Shown: positions 7,000 through 14,901 of the stretch, piece by piece
Layout: every line of letters starts with the position of its first letter
How positions within the stretch are numbered: the first letter of the stretch is position 1
Notes under the pieces: model-generated
The model's input: only the letters and a program-made list of their open reading frames with translations
What the model was told of the DNA's origin: nothing
Databases searched by the model: none
Assembly (NCBI RefSeq): GCF_046044395.1
Contig: NZ_JBJUSG010000016.1
Location: forward strand, 1-36,277
Source: Magnetominusculus dajiuhuensis
GTDB lineage: Bacteria > Nitrospirota > Thermodesulfovibrionia > Thermodesulfovibrionales > Magnetobacteriaceae
Length of the DNA stretch: 36,277 bases
Reading direction: 5' to 3'
Made by a program: the position numbers and the translations under genes

Positions 7000-9155
7000 G
7001 CGGCGAAGACGACGGTTTAGACGCAGGACGTGAGGCATTTAAGGAGGAGGCCGCTGAGCTTCTGACAGAGCTGGAGACATCCCTCTTAGAGCTTGAGGAA
7101 CACCCAACTGATGAGGATTTGATAGGGCGCGTGTTTCGCGCCATGCACACGGTAAAAGGCTCAGGGGCGATGTTCGGATTTGACGACATAGCCGAATTCA
7201 CACACGAGGTGGAGACGGCCTTTGATATGGTCAGAATGGGAAAACTTGCCGTCACTAAGGAACTGACAAACCTGACACTTCGTGCGCGCGACCAGATTCG
7301 CACGATGATAGAGGCCTCTGAGGGCAAGGCAACCGTTGACCACAGCGTCTCTAAGTCCATAATAGGCTCACTGCAGCTTTTGACAAAGGGTGGGTCTGCT
7401 AAGGCGGCAGTACAGGAAGCCGAAGAGGCCTCAGAAAAAAAACCGTCTAAGACCGCGTTAGCAGACGGCTCCCACTCAATTACATATCGAATAAGGTTCA
7501 AACCCGCCGCTGACCTTTTCATAACGGGGACAAACCCGATATTGCTGCTCAATGAGCTGCGCCAGATGGGAAGCTGCATGGTGATAGCCCAAACAGACGC
7601 CATCACGCGCCTTGAGGAATTCAACCCGGAGACGTGCGCGACCTACTGGGACATCATCCTGACGACCACTCATAGCGCTAATGCCATAAAAGATGTGTTT
7701 ATATTTGTTGACGACATGTGTGAATTACATGTCGAGGTGGTTGATGAGGAAGGGGAATACGACGAGGACGAAGGGTACATGAAACTCGGCGAGATATTGG
7801 CGGCGCGTGGCGACGTCAAGGTGGACGAGTTAAAAAAGCTCCTGGGCAAGCAGAAAAAAGTCGGAGAGATACTGGTTGACGCCGGGATTGTGGACAGTGG
7901 GCACATAGAATCGGCCCTCGCTGAGCAGCAGCACATAAAGGAAGTCCGCGAACAGCGGCAGAAAACAGCCGACGGCGCGGCAAGCATAAGGGTGCCATCG
8001 GAGAGGCTTGACAAGCTCGTTGACCTTGTCGGGGAGCTGGTCACAGTGCAGGCAAGGTTGAGCCAGACGGCGGCCATAAACGGCGAGGTCTTGCTTACCT
8101 CCATAGCCGAAGAGGTGGAGCGTCTTACGTGGGAACTGAGGGACGGCACGATGAGCATCAGGATGCTTCCCATAGGGACGACATTCAGCAAGTTTAAGAG
8201 ACTGGTGCGCGACCTTTCCAATGATTTGGGCAAAGAGATACAGATGACCACAGACGGGGCTGAGACCGAGTTAGACAAAACGGTCATAGAGAAACTCAAC
8301 GACCCGCTCGTGCATATAATAAGAAACAGCATAGACCACGGTGTGGAAAGGCCTGACGTAAGAGAGGCCGCCGGAAAACCCAGAATGGGCACGGTGCATT
8401 TGTCGGCGGGGCATTCGGGTGCGAACGTCCTGATAAAGATAGAAGACGACGGGGCAGGGCTGGACAAAGAGAGAATATTAAAGAAGGCGATAGACAACGG
8501 CCTCGTGGCGCCTGATGCCGAGCTGTCGGAGAAGGAGATATTCGGGATGATATTTGCTCCGGGTTTTTCCACCGCCGCAAAGGTAACAAACGTATCGGGG
8601 CGAGGCGTTGGGATGGATGTTGTAAAGAAAAACATAGACGCCCTTCGCGGCATCGTAGAGGTAAAGAGCAAAAAGGGCGCGGGGACGACTATCACGCTGA
8701 GGCTCCCCCTGACGCTTGCCATAATAGACGGCCTGCTTGTGAAGATAGCCGATGAGGTCTTTGTTATCCCGCTGGCAGTGGTTGAGGAATGCGTGGAGCT
8801 GAGCAAAAAAGACATTGAAAGGACGCACGGCAGACATGTCTCAAACGTGCGCGGTGTCCTGATACCGTATATAAGACTTAGGGAGCATTTCCTTATTGAC
8901 GCCGAAGAGCCTGAGATGGAGCAGATAGTTATAACCGAGGTTGAAGACAAAAAGGTGGGCTTTGTTGTAGACTACGTAATAGGAGAACATCAGACGGTAA
9001 TAAAGACACTGGGAAGGGTTTTTAAGGACATAGAGGGGGTCTCGGGGGCGACCATACTGGGCGACGGCACGGTGGCCCTGATTATGGACATCCCCAGTCT
9101 GGTACGTTCTGTGGCAAGACACGAGCCTGCGATTGCAGAAGCCGTAGGCGTTTAA
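6996..9155 (+). CDS. cheA: Chemotaxis histidine kinase CheA with inserted MshEN/GspE_N-like tandem motif
   Basis: A 719-aa CheA that autophosphorylates and feeds CheY and CheB. Domains in order: Hpt with His51 in AMHTVKGSG; a P2-like region (~155-250, TGTNPILLLNELRQMG); an acidic linker; an unusual insertion at 263-311; dimerisation helices (~325-390, SERLDKLVDLVGELV); the ATP-binding domain with an N box HIIRNSIDHG and glycine boxes EDDGAGLD and GRGVGMDVV; and a CheW-like P5 domain (~575-715). The insertion has two 24-residue motifs (K263-Q286 and K288-Q311) of the LGEIL...G...Q type known from the N-terminal domain of PilB/MshE/GspE ATPases, some of which bind cyclic di-GMP. Similar inserts occur, as I recall, in Geobacter CheA. 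The start overlaps the cheY stop (ATGA). Confidence 0.95.
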   Translation: MSGEDDGLDAGREAFKEEAAELLTELETSLLELEEHPTDEDLIGRVFRAMHTVKGSGAMFGFDDIAEFTHEVETAFDMVRMGKLAVTKELTNLTLRARDQIRTMIEASEGKATVDHSVSKSIIGSLQLLTKGGSAKAAVQEAEEASEKKPSKTALADGSHSITYRIRFKPAADLFITGTNPILLLNELRQMGSCMVIAQTDAITRLEEFNPETCATYWDIILTTTHSANAIKDVFIFVDDMCELHVEVVDEEGEYDEDEGYMKLGEILAARGDVKVDELKKLLGKQKKVGEILVDAGIVDSGHIESALAEQQHIKEVREQRQKTADGAASIRVPSERLDKLVDLVGELVTVQARLSQTAAINGEVLLTSIAEEVERLTWELRDGTMSIRMLPIGTTFSKFKRLVRDLSNDLGKEIQMTTDGAETELDKTVIEKLNDPLVHIIRNSIDHGVERPDVREAAGKPRMGTVHLSAGHSGANVLIKIEDDGAGLDKERILKKAIDNGLVAPDAELSEKEIFGMIFAPGFSTAAKVTNVSGRGVGMDVVKKNIDALRGIVEVKSKKGAGTTITLRLPLTLAIIDGLLVKIADEVFVIPLAVVEECVELSKKDIERTHGRHVSNVRGVLIPYIRLREHFLIDAEEPEMEQIVITEVEDKKVGFVVDYVIGEHQTVIKTLGRVFKDIEGVSGATILGDGTVALIMDIPSLVRSVARHEPAIAEAVGV

Positions 9156-9190
9156 GGAAAAAACAATAAAGAATCGGGAGGTACCTGGAA

Positions 9191-9685
9191 ATGTCAGCAA
9201 CCGCAACATCCGAACCGACACAGTATTTGACATTTGAATTGGAGGAAGAGACGTTTGCCCTTGATATATCGAAAGTCAGAGAGGTACTTGAGTTCAGCAG
9301 CGTAACAAAGGTGCCGCGCACACCGGAGTTCATGCGCGGGGTAATCAATCTAAGGGGAAGCGTTGTGCCAGTGGTTGACCTCAGATTAAAATTCGGGATG
9401 ACTCGTACGGAGAAAACAGTAAACACCTGCGTAATAATCGTGGAGGTGTCATTTGAGAGCGAGTCAATGGTGCTGGGGGCGCTGGCGGATTCCGTGCAGG
9501 AGGTAATAGAGCTTGAACCGGAGAAGATAGAGCCGGCCCCAAGCATAGGGATGCAGTTGAGGACTGATTTCATAAAGGGCATGGGCAAGCGTGACGAGGA
9601 GTTCATAATTATTCTGGATATAGACAAGATATTTACCGCAGACGAACTGGCCTTCGCGCAAGAGGCAAGCCAATCAGCGGCATAG
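9191..9685 (+). CDS. cheW: Chemotaxis coupling protein CheW
   Basis: A 164-aa protein made of a single CheW/SH3-like domain, which links receptors to CheA in the array. Typical features: YLTFELEEETFALDISKVREVL at the start, VPRTPEFMRGVINLRGSVVPVVDL in the middle, and a final ...FIKGMGKRDEEFIIILDIDKIF. ATG 9191 follows GGGAGG (9176-9181) by nine bases. It lies 35 bases after cheA and 11 before cheR in the same operon. The N-terminal Ser/Thr/Ala tail is short and ordinary, and nothing suggests loss of function. Confidence 0.95.
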   Translation: MSATATSEPTQYLTFELEEETFALDISKVREVLEFSSVTKVPRTPEFMRGVINLRGSVVPVVDLRLKFGMTRTEKTVNTCVIIVEVSFESESMVLGALADSVQEVIELEPEKIEPAPSIGMQLRTDFIKGMGKRDEEFIIILDIDKIFTADELAFAQEASQSAA

Positions 9686-9696
9686 GGTAGGGCGAT

Positions 9697-10572
9697 ATGG
9701 CAGACGGTTACGATGACGTAAGACGCGAAACCGCGGTTTTGTCTGACAAGGTATTTCGCCGCCTTAGCGATTTTGTGCAAAACGAAGTGGGCATAAAAAT
9801 GCCCCCCGCGAAAAAGACGATGCTTGAGGCTCGTCTGCAGAGGAGGCTTCGCAAGCTTGGCATCGGTTCATTTGAACAGTACAGCGATTACGTATTCAGT
9901 CCCAAGGGTACCGAAAGCGAATTGGTTCATATGATAGACGCGGTGACTACGAACAAGACAGATTTTTTTCGTGAGCCAAATCATTTTGACTATTTAACGA
10001 GGCACGCCCTTCCGACGCTTATCGAAAGCACGGGGGCGGGGGCAATGCGTCCGCTGATGCTCTGGAGCGCCGGTTGCTCAACAGGTGAGGAGCCTTATAC
10101 GCTCACAATGGTACTAAGTGAATTTGCAGAGAGGGCACCCGGCGGGCGGTTCAGCTTCACTATAATCGCAACAGACATTTCCACAAAGGTACTGGGCATA
10201 GCAAAAGAGGCAATATACGACGAGGAGAAGATTCAGCCCGTACTGATGCCGTTGAGGAAAAAATACCTCCTAAAAAGCAAAGACACATCAAAGAAGCTCG
10301 TGCGCATTGTGCCGGAGCTGAGGCGTAGTGTAATATTTCGCAGGCTGAATTTCATGGATGACGACTTCGGATTCAGAGAGACGATGGACATAGTATTCTG
10401 CAGAAACGTGGTAATATATTTTGATAAGCCTACGCAGGAGCGGCTTCTTACGAAGTTCGCAAAGTACTTGCAACCTGGCGGCTATCTTTTCATGGGGCAT
10501 TCGGAGACTATTGCGGGCCTCAATGTGCCATTTACGCAGGTAGCTCCGACCATATACAGGGTCAGGAAATGA
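9697..10572 (+). CDS. cheR: Chemoreceptor glutamate methyltransferase CheR
   Basis: A 291-aa S-adenosylmethionine-dependent methyltransferase that methylates receptor glutamates during adaptation. The N-terminal helical domain (~1-85) is followed by the signature TTNKTDFFREPNHF (~86-99), the SAM-binding loop WSAGCSTGEEPYTL (~123-136), TDIS for the ribose contact, and FCRNVVIYFD plus a closing GGYLFMGHSE. Full length, with no C-terminal pentapeptide-binding tail extension. Its last bases overlap cheD by 4 bp. It implies true methyl-accepting receptors elsewhere in the genome, because the receptor-like protein at 4214 has degenerate hairpins. Confidence 0.95.
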   Translation: MADGYDDVRRETAVLSDKVFRRLSDFVQNEVGIKMPPAKKTMLEARLQRRLRKLGIGSFEQYSDYVFSPKGTESELVHMIDAVTTNKTDFFREPNHFDYLTRHALPTLIESTGAGAMRPLMLWSAGCSTGEEPYTLTMVLSEFAERAPGGRFSFTIIATDISTKVLGIAKEAIYDEEKIQPVLMPLRKKYLLKSKDTSKKLVRIVPELRRSVIFRRLNFMDDDFGFRETMDIVFCRNVVIYFDKPTQERLLTKFAKYLQPGGYLFMGHSETIAGLNVPFTQVAPTIYRVRK

Positions 10573-11087
10573 AATTTAAAGAGATGGGATTGCCGCTGGT
10601 GTTTCTCAAACCCGGCGAGGTCTATATAACCGGGAAACCGGCGCTGGTGAAAACGGTGCTGGGGTCGTGTGTATCAATAACGATGTTTGAGCCTATGCGG
10701 CGTACTGCCGCTATCTGCCACGGTATGCTTCCTGACTGCGTTGGGGAGGGCTGTGGTGAATGTCCTGAGAAACTAAAATACGTTACTTGTTCCATTAAAT
10801 ATATTCTCAACAAGATGCGAGACAGGGGGGTAAACGCCAGGGACATTGAGGTAAAGGCCTTTGGCGGAGGCGATGTCCTCACGTATAAAAATTATGACGC
10901 TAAGGCAACAGTGGGAAGGCAAAATATAGACGCGGCGCTGGAAATCCTTGGTGCCCTTGGCCTTAAACCTAAGACATCCGACCTTGGGGGCGACAGGGGG
11001 CGCAAGATTTTTTTTAATACACAAACAGGCGAGGTTCTGCTCAGAAAATTGAGGAAGACCGCGGTGGAATGTGGCAGGGTAACTTAA
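10569..11087 (+). CDS. cheD: Chemoreceptor glutamine deamidase CheD, Cys-rich variant
   Basis: A 172-aa CheD, which deamidates receptor glutamines and, in some species, is regulated by CheC. The catalytic Cys34 is in VLGSCVSI and His51 in ICHGMLP; Thr29 is a candidate third residue. After the His loop comes a Cys-rich insertion (Cys57, Cys62, Cys65, Cys74 in DCVGEGCGECP and YVTC) that could hold a metal or disulfide; I recall similar insertions in deltaproteobacterial CheD. AFGGGDVLTYKNY and VGRQNIDAALEIL are family-typical. The start overlaps the cheR stop (ATGA), so the two are probably translated together. Confidence 0.92.
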   Translation: MKFKEMGLPLVFLKPGEVYITGKPALVKTVLGSCVSITMFEPMRRTAAICHGMLPDCVGEGCGECPEKLKYVTCSIKYILNKMRDRGVNARDIEVKAFGGGDVLTYKNYDAKATVGRQNIDAALEILGALGLKPKTSDLGGDRGRKIFFNTQTGEVLLRKLRKTAVECGRVT

Positions 11088-11118
11088 TGAGTAAAATATT
11101 GGCAATAAAAGGTGGACG

Positions 11119-12192
11119 ATGAGAGATAAAATAAAGGTACTTATAGTGGATGACTCGGCGATAGTGCGCCAGACGCTGTCGGATATCCTGTCCTCTGACC
11201 CTCAGATACAGGTTATTGGGACGGCGGCAGACCCGTTTGCCGCGGCAAAGAAGATACAGGAGGAGTTGCCCGACGTAATAACGCTGGATGTGGAGATGCC
11301 GCGAATGGACGGCCTGACTTTTTTAAAGAAGTTGATGAGCCAGCATCCGATACCCGTGGTGATGTGCTCATCGCTTACGGAAATCGGTTCTGAGACTGCC
11401 TTAAAGGCGATGGACCTGGGTGCCGTTGAGATAATAACCAAGCCGCGCATGGGTACTAAGCAGTTCATTGAGGAATCCAGGATGACAATCTGCGACTCAG
11501 TGAAGGCTGCGGCCTCATCAAGGCCGAGGCGTATATCAGCGGTAAGGACTGAAAAAATGGTTGCCCCAAAGCTGACCGCGGACGCGGTGCTGGATAAGCC
11601 GACATCAAAGGCGATGATTCAGACAACTGAAAAAGTGGTAATCGTGGGCGCGTCAACGGGCGGTACGGAGGCGTTAAAGGTATTTTTGGAGGATTTTCCA
11701 ACGGATTGTCCGGGTATCGTAATTGTCCAGCATATGCCGGAGCATTTTACTGCCGCGTTTGCAAGGAGGCTGGACAGCATCTGCCGAATCTCTATAAAAG
11801 AGGCGCAGGACAACGATACGGTTATCAGAGGCCATGCCCTCATAGCCCCCGGCAACAAGCATACGCTGATAAAAAGAAGCGGTGCCCGCTACTATGTAGA
11901 GGTGAAAGACGGCCCGCTGGTAAGTCGGCATCGCCCGTCAGTGGATGTGTTGTTTCGTTCGGCGGCCAGATATGCCGGCAAAAACGTCGTGGGCGTCATT
12001 ATGACTGGAATGGGAGACGATGGCGCGCGCGGGATGCTCGAAATGAAAGAAGCCGGGGCAATCACCATCGCGCAGGACGAGGCGTCATGCGTGGTTTTCG
12101 GGATGCCCAACGAGGCGATTAAACTTGGCGGTGTGGATAAGGTAATGCCCCTTGACAGGATAACCCGCGAAGTCCTCAGGCTCTGTAATTAG
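11119..12192 (+). CDS. cheB: Chemotaxis methylesterase/response regulator CheB
   Basis: A 357-aa two-domain enzyme. The receiver domain (1-~125) carries DDSA and phospho-acceptor Asp57 in ITLDVEMPRMDG. After a linker of ~50 residues, the methylesterase domain has the catalytic triad Ser179 in GASTGG, His205 in QHMPEHF and Asp301 in MTGMGDDGARG. It removes receptor methyl groups when phosphorylated by CheA. It starts 31 bases after cheD and closes the core che genes. Complete and ordinary. Confidence 0.95.
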   Translation: MRDKIKVLIVDDSAIVRQTLSDILSSDPQIQVIGTAADPFAAAKKIQEELPDVITLDVEMPRMDGLTFLKKLMSQHPIPVVMCSSLTEIGSETALKAMDLGAVEIITKPRMGTKQFIEESRMTICDSVKAAASSRPRRISAVRTEKMVAPKLTADAVLDKPTSKAMIQTTEKVVIVGASTGGTEALKVFLEDFPTDCPGIVIVQHMPEHFTAAFARRLDSICRISIKEAQDNDTVIRGHALIAPGNKHTLIKRSGARYYVEVKDGPLVSRHRPSVDVLFRSAARYAGKNVVGVIMTGMGDDGARGMLEMKEAGAITIAQDEASCVVFGMPNEAIKLGGVDKVMPLDRITREVLRLCN

Positions 12193-12224
12193 TAGGATGT
12201 CCAACCTGCTGGTTGATTTTCCTC

Positions 12225-12252
12225 TTGACAGAGGGTAGGGCGGAGTGCTAAT
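12225..12252 (+). promoter_or_regulatory. Weak candidate promoter before the NuoI-like gene
   Basis: TTGACA (12225-12230) is followed after 16 bases by GCTAAT (12247-12252), four of six matches. If used, the transcript would start about four bases before ATG 12263. Co-transcription with cheB, 70 bases upstream, is equally possible. Confidence 0.3.
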
Positions 12253-12262
12253 TTATAACACT

Positions 12263-12925
12263 ATGGAAGACATCGAAACCAAAGTCTCCGAGCCGGTTGT
12301 CTCAGCACCCACTGTGGCTGCGCCCGCTGAAAGGCAGTCATATTTAAAAATTATGGCGAAGGCGGCACCGGATAATTGGTTTAAGGGTTTCCTTAAGAGG
12401 GTGTTTTTCGTTGAAATCCTCCAGGGGATGTCCCTGACGATGTCATATATGTTCAAAAAGCCTGTCACAAGGCAATATCCAAAGGAAAAACGGGAATCAA
12501 TGCCGGGCTTCAGGGGGATGCACGCCCTCGTTAGAAAACCCCTTACGCGGCGGGCACGGTGCGTGGGCTGCGGGTTGTGTGCCGCCATTTGTCCCTCTAA
12601 GTGTATCACGATATATACGTCCGAGGGGAAGACCCATGAGAAGGTGGTTGACCGGTATGAGATAGAGATTTTAAGGTGCCTGTTCTGCGGGTTATGCGTT
12701 GAGGCGTGCCCGTTTCAGGCTATTGTGCTTACAGGACATTACGAATATGCCGACTCCTCAAAGGAGTCCTTTCGTCTGACCAAAGAAAAACTGATGGACA
12801 ATTGGGACAAATACATGACCGACGAAAAGGGCAAGTTCTATTTTAAGAATTTTTGGGCACCAAGGAAAAGCCATTTTGAGACCCCACCTGACCAGGCCGT
12901 TTTTAAAGGCAGACAGGTGAGATGA
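12263..12925 (+). CDS. Orphan NuoI-like 2x[4Fe-4S] ferredoxin subunit
   Basis: About 220 aa, matching the complex I subunit NuoI rather than a simple ferredoxin. It has an amphipathic N-terminal half with GFLKRVFFVEILQGMSL and SYMFKKPVTRQYP, then two [4Fe-4S] motifs, CVGCGLCAAICP and CLFCGLCVEACP, then the NuoI-type tail with TKEKLMDNWDKYM. In complex I it carries electrons between peripheral and membrane arms. Here no other nuo gene is near: cheB lies upstream and a hemerythrin overlaps downstream by 4 bp. It may be a spare complex I subunit or an electron-transfer partner recruited to redox signalling. I chose ATG 12263; GTG 12245, preceded by a G-rich tract, adds six residues. Confidence 0.85.
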   Translation: MEDIETKVSEPVVSAPTVAAPAERQSYLKIMAKAAPDNWFKGFLKRVFFVEILQGMSLTMSYMFKKPVTRQYPKEKRESMPGFRGMHALVRKPLTRRARCVGCGLCAAICPSKCITIYTSEGKTHEKVVDRYEIEILRCLFCGLCVEACPFQAIVLTGHYEYADSSKESFRLTKEKLMDNWDKYMTDEKGKFYFKNFWAPRKSHFETPPDQAVFKGRQVR

Positions 12926-13320
12926 GCTTTCAGTGGACTGAGAACCTGGCCGTCGGCGTTGAGCTTATGGATGAGCAGCACAAGGAGCTGTTTCAGAGGG
13001 TGAACGCCTTTGTCGAGGCGGTAGCGCAGAACAAGGAGAGCGTTTTTGTCGAGGAGCTTATAAAGAATCTTGAGAGTTATATTGAGACCCATCTGACCCT
13101 CGAAGAGACATACATGAAGCAGTACGACTACGACGAGGAAGACACAGAGGCTCACCTAAAGCAGCACAAAACCCTGAGGACAAACTTTCAAAGACTAAAA
13201 ACAGAATACCAGAGAAAAGGCTCAAGCAAGGACTTAAATCAAAAGCTACAAGAGCACCTCTGCAATTGGCTTATAACCCACGTCAGTAAGATTGATAAGA
13301 AGCTCGGCGATTATTTGTAG
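12922..13320 (+). CDS. Bacteriohemerythrin
   Basis: A 132-aa oxygen-binding di-iron protein. All seven expected iron ligands are visible: His20 (DEQHKELF), His57 and Glu61 (THLTLEE), His78 and His82 (HLKQH), His120 and Asp125 (HVSKID). Soluble, single domain, full length. ATGA overlap with the NuoI-like gene means they are probably translated together. Hemerythrins in chemotaxis operons usually serve oxygen sensing, delivery or scavenging in micro-oxic bacteria. It is the last gene of the plus-strand block; no clear terminator hairpin was seen in the 97 bases before the convergent operon end. Confidence 0.93.
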   Translation: MSFQWTENLAVGVELMDEQHKELFQRVNAFVEAVAQNKESVFVEELIKNLESYIETHLTLEETYMKQYDYDEEDTEAHLKQHKTLRTNFQRLKTEYQRKGSSKDLNQKLQEHLCNWLITHVSKIDKKLGDYL

Positions 13321-13417
13321 CCAGCCAATGCGGACGCACATTTATAGCCGCGAACGCACATTAGTATCGCGTGGCGCGTTGCCTCAATAAATAGTCGGCG
13401 TAGCACCTGTGATTTAA

Positions 13418-13855
13418 TTAGTGGGGATATCCTAAGTCTATAAATAATGTGCCGCTGGCGTTGTCGTTCATCTGTGCGGCATTAGAGTCTGAATTATCGG
13501 CAGAGGGGCCTTCGCCGGTGTTGCCGTTAGGCTGTGGGTCAGGTGCCGGTGTGACTGAGACCTGTTCATCTTGCCGGTGTGCCGGTTGCTTAGGCTGTTT
13601 TAATTCCATTTTCTTTATCTCACCAGTGCGGGTATCTGTTGGAACCGTTTTATCAGGCGTGTAGAGTTTTATTATCTGCGCGTCTATTGGTTTTGGCATC
13701 GGCAAGGGATGTTGGGGTAGCGCGGTGTTAATAATCAGCCCGAATCCCCACAACATGCCTGCCCATATAATCAGAGATATTAAGATAGTCCACGGCAGGC
13801 GCCGCCAGGGATTATCAATATGATTATTACTGTCCGGCAAGCGGCTCTTCCCCAC
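13418..13855 (-). CDS. TonB-like membrane-anchored protein lacking a TonB C-terminal domain
   Basis: A 145-aa protein coded directly after ExbB and ExbD. After a basic cytoplasmic start comes one membrane helix (~19-41, LPWTILISLIIWAGMLWGF), then a periplasmic Pro-rich stretch (LPQHPLPMPKP, QPKQPAHR) and a low-complexity Asn/Ser/Gly tail ending GTLFIDLGYPH. The arrangement fits TonB or TolA, but the ~90-residue C-terminal fold that grips outer-membrane receptors is absent. The frame stops normally and no continuation is seen in the following 97 bases. It may be a specialised short energy transducer for the ExbBD motor or a decayed TonB. GTG 13855 is the start; it overlaps exbD by 29 bp. Confidence 0.6.
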   Translation of the reverse strand: MGKSRLPDSNNHIDNPWRRLPWTILISLIIWAGMLWGFGLIINTALPQHPLPMPKPIDAQIIKLYTPDKTVPTDTRTGEIKKMELKQPKQPAHRQDEQVSVTPAPDPQPNGNTGEGPSADNSDSNAAQMNDNASGTLFIDLGYPH

Positions 13856-14252
13856 GGCTCTTCACCGCGATCATGAAATGCTCCGCCCCGGCGCGCTGCG
13901 CCTGAAGCATTGCCTGCACCACCACGCCCTGCGGGGTGTCATTATCCGCGGCAATTACTATATGGCCGCCTTTGCCCTTTAACATTGGCTGCAATCTATC
14001 GCTCAGGATGGCAAGGGTTACAGGGGCGTCATTCAGCGCAATAGCGCCGTCTTTGGCTATGGCCAGCGTTACGTCAGAGCTTGACGGCGTTGGAGAGACC
14101 GCGCCCTCCGGCAGATTAATCCTCAATGAATGGATGTTTTGCATGGCCAGTGAGGCCAGTATGAATGTGGCCAGAAGAAAGAACATCACGTCTATCATCG
14201 GTATGATTTCTATACGCCCACGCTTTGAGCGTCTGCCTTTATGGAATTTCAT
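13827..14252 (-). CDS. exbD: ExbD/TolR-family proton-channel subunit
   Basis: A 141-aa inner-membrane protein. One membrane helix (~17-37) carries the conserved proton-pathway Asp21 in IIPMIDVMFFLLATFI, after a basic RRSKRGR cytoplasmic start. The periplasmic domain (~45-130) has the usual ExbD/TolR pattern, ending with a helix AMLQAQRAGAEHFMIAV. With ExbB it turns proton motive force into mechanical work on a TonB-like partner. The start overlaps the exbB stop by 4 bp. Which of ExbD, TolR or another family member it is cannot be decided from sequence alone; neighbours are envelope-modification genes, not tolA/tolB/pal. Confidence 0.88.
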   Translation of the reverse strand: MKFHKGRRSKRGRIEIIPMIDVMFFLLATFILASLAMQNIHSLRINLPEGAVSPTPSSSDVTLAIAKDGAIALNDAPVTLAILSDRLQPMLKGKGGHIVIAADNDTPQGVVVQAMLQAQRAGAEHFMIAVKSRGEEPLAGQ

Positions 14253-14890
14253 GCCCCACCCCTGTTTCCCTCGTCTATGCGAAGGCGGTCTATCAGCCGT
14301 GTGCCAAGCCGCTCCATCTTATCCATAGTGTTGGCGTGTATGTGCGAAAAGAAGTTAAATGAAAACAATGCGATAAGCGCTATGACTATGCCAAGGGTCG
14401 TTGCTATCAGCGCCTGTGCCACACCACCCGTAATCCCTGTTGGATTTACAAGGCCCCCCGTGCCGATCAATTTAAACGACTCCATCATGCCTATAATTGT
14501 CCCTACCAACCCCACAAGCGGCGCCGCCGTTACGATGGTCTCCAATATCCACAGCCCCCGGTTCAGTGCCTGTTCTATAAGCTGCGCCTCATCAACCGCC
14601 CGTGACTCCACCCACCACGCCGGATTTGAGCGGTTGTCAAGGATAACCTGAAAGAAACGCCTGTAAAAACTGCGCCGCGCCAGAGACGCCATCCTGTCCT
14701 GCAGCAGCTCCCACTGAAAGCCATACGTCTCCGCAATGTCCACTATCTGCCCCGGCAGCCCGCAGTAACGCATGTTGACAAATGTCCTGTCAAGCAGGAT
14801 TGCCACAACCAACACCCCCATGGCAAACAGGGGGTACACCATCAAACCGCCTAACCTCAGGGCCTGAAGCGAGGCCATAAGATATTCCAT
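14249..14890 (-). CDS. exbB: ExbB/TolQ/MotA-family proton-channel subunit
   Basis: A 213-aa inner-membrane protein with three hydrophobic segments: ~13-35 (LGGLMVYPLFAMGVLVVAIL), ~122-140 and ~158-182. The second and third contain the family signatures APLVGLVGTIIGMMESF and GITGGVAQALIATTLGIVIA, which line the proton channel. A large cytoplasmic loop separates the first and second. It precedes exbD with a 4-bp overlap and follows the glycosyltransferase by 11 bases, so it belongs to the same transcript as the carbamoyltransferase and radical SAM genes. Confidence 0.9.
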   Translation of the reverse strand: MEYLMASLQALRLGGLMVYPLFAMGVLVVAILLDRTFVNMRYCGLPGQIVDIAETYGFQWELLQDRMASLARRSFYRRFFQVILDNRSNPAWWVESRAVDEAQLIEQALNRGLWILETIVTAAPLVGLVGTIIGMMESFKLIGTGGLVNPTGITGGVAQALIATTLGIVIALIALFSFNFFSHIHANTMDKMERLGTRLIDRLRIDEGNRGGA

Positions 14891-14901
14891 TGTTATCCTC
14901 C

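Noticed and set aside
7670..8950. A 426-aa open frame antisense to cheA, and other long antisense frames
   Set aside because: Ser/Pro-rich shadow translation of a strongly coding opposite strand; no domain or ribosome site seen.
274..12259. Similar layout (TTGAC, TAGGGC, TATAA with 23-base spacing) before the kinase and the NuoI-like gene, as a shared unusual promoter
   Set aside because: The shared TAGGGC sits at different offsets and two cases are too few; chance is likely.
13321..13417. Bidirectional terminator between the convergent hemerythrin and TonB-like genes
   Set aside because: Short GC-rich direct repeats are present but no stable stem followed by a T run.
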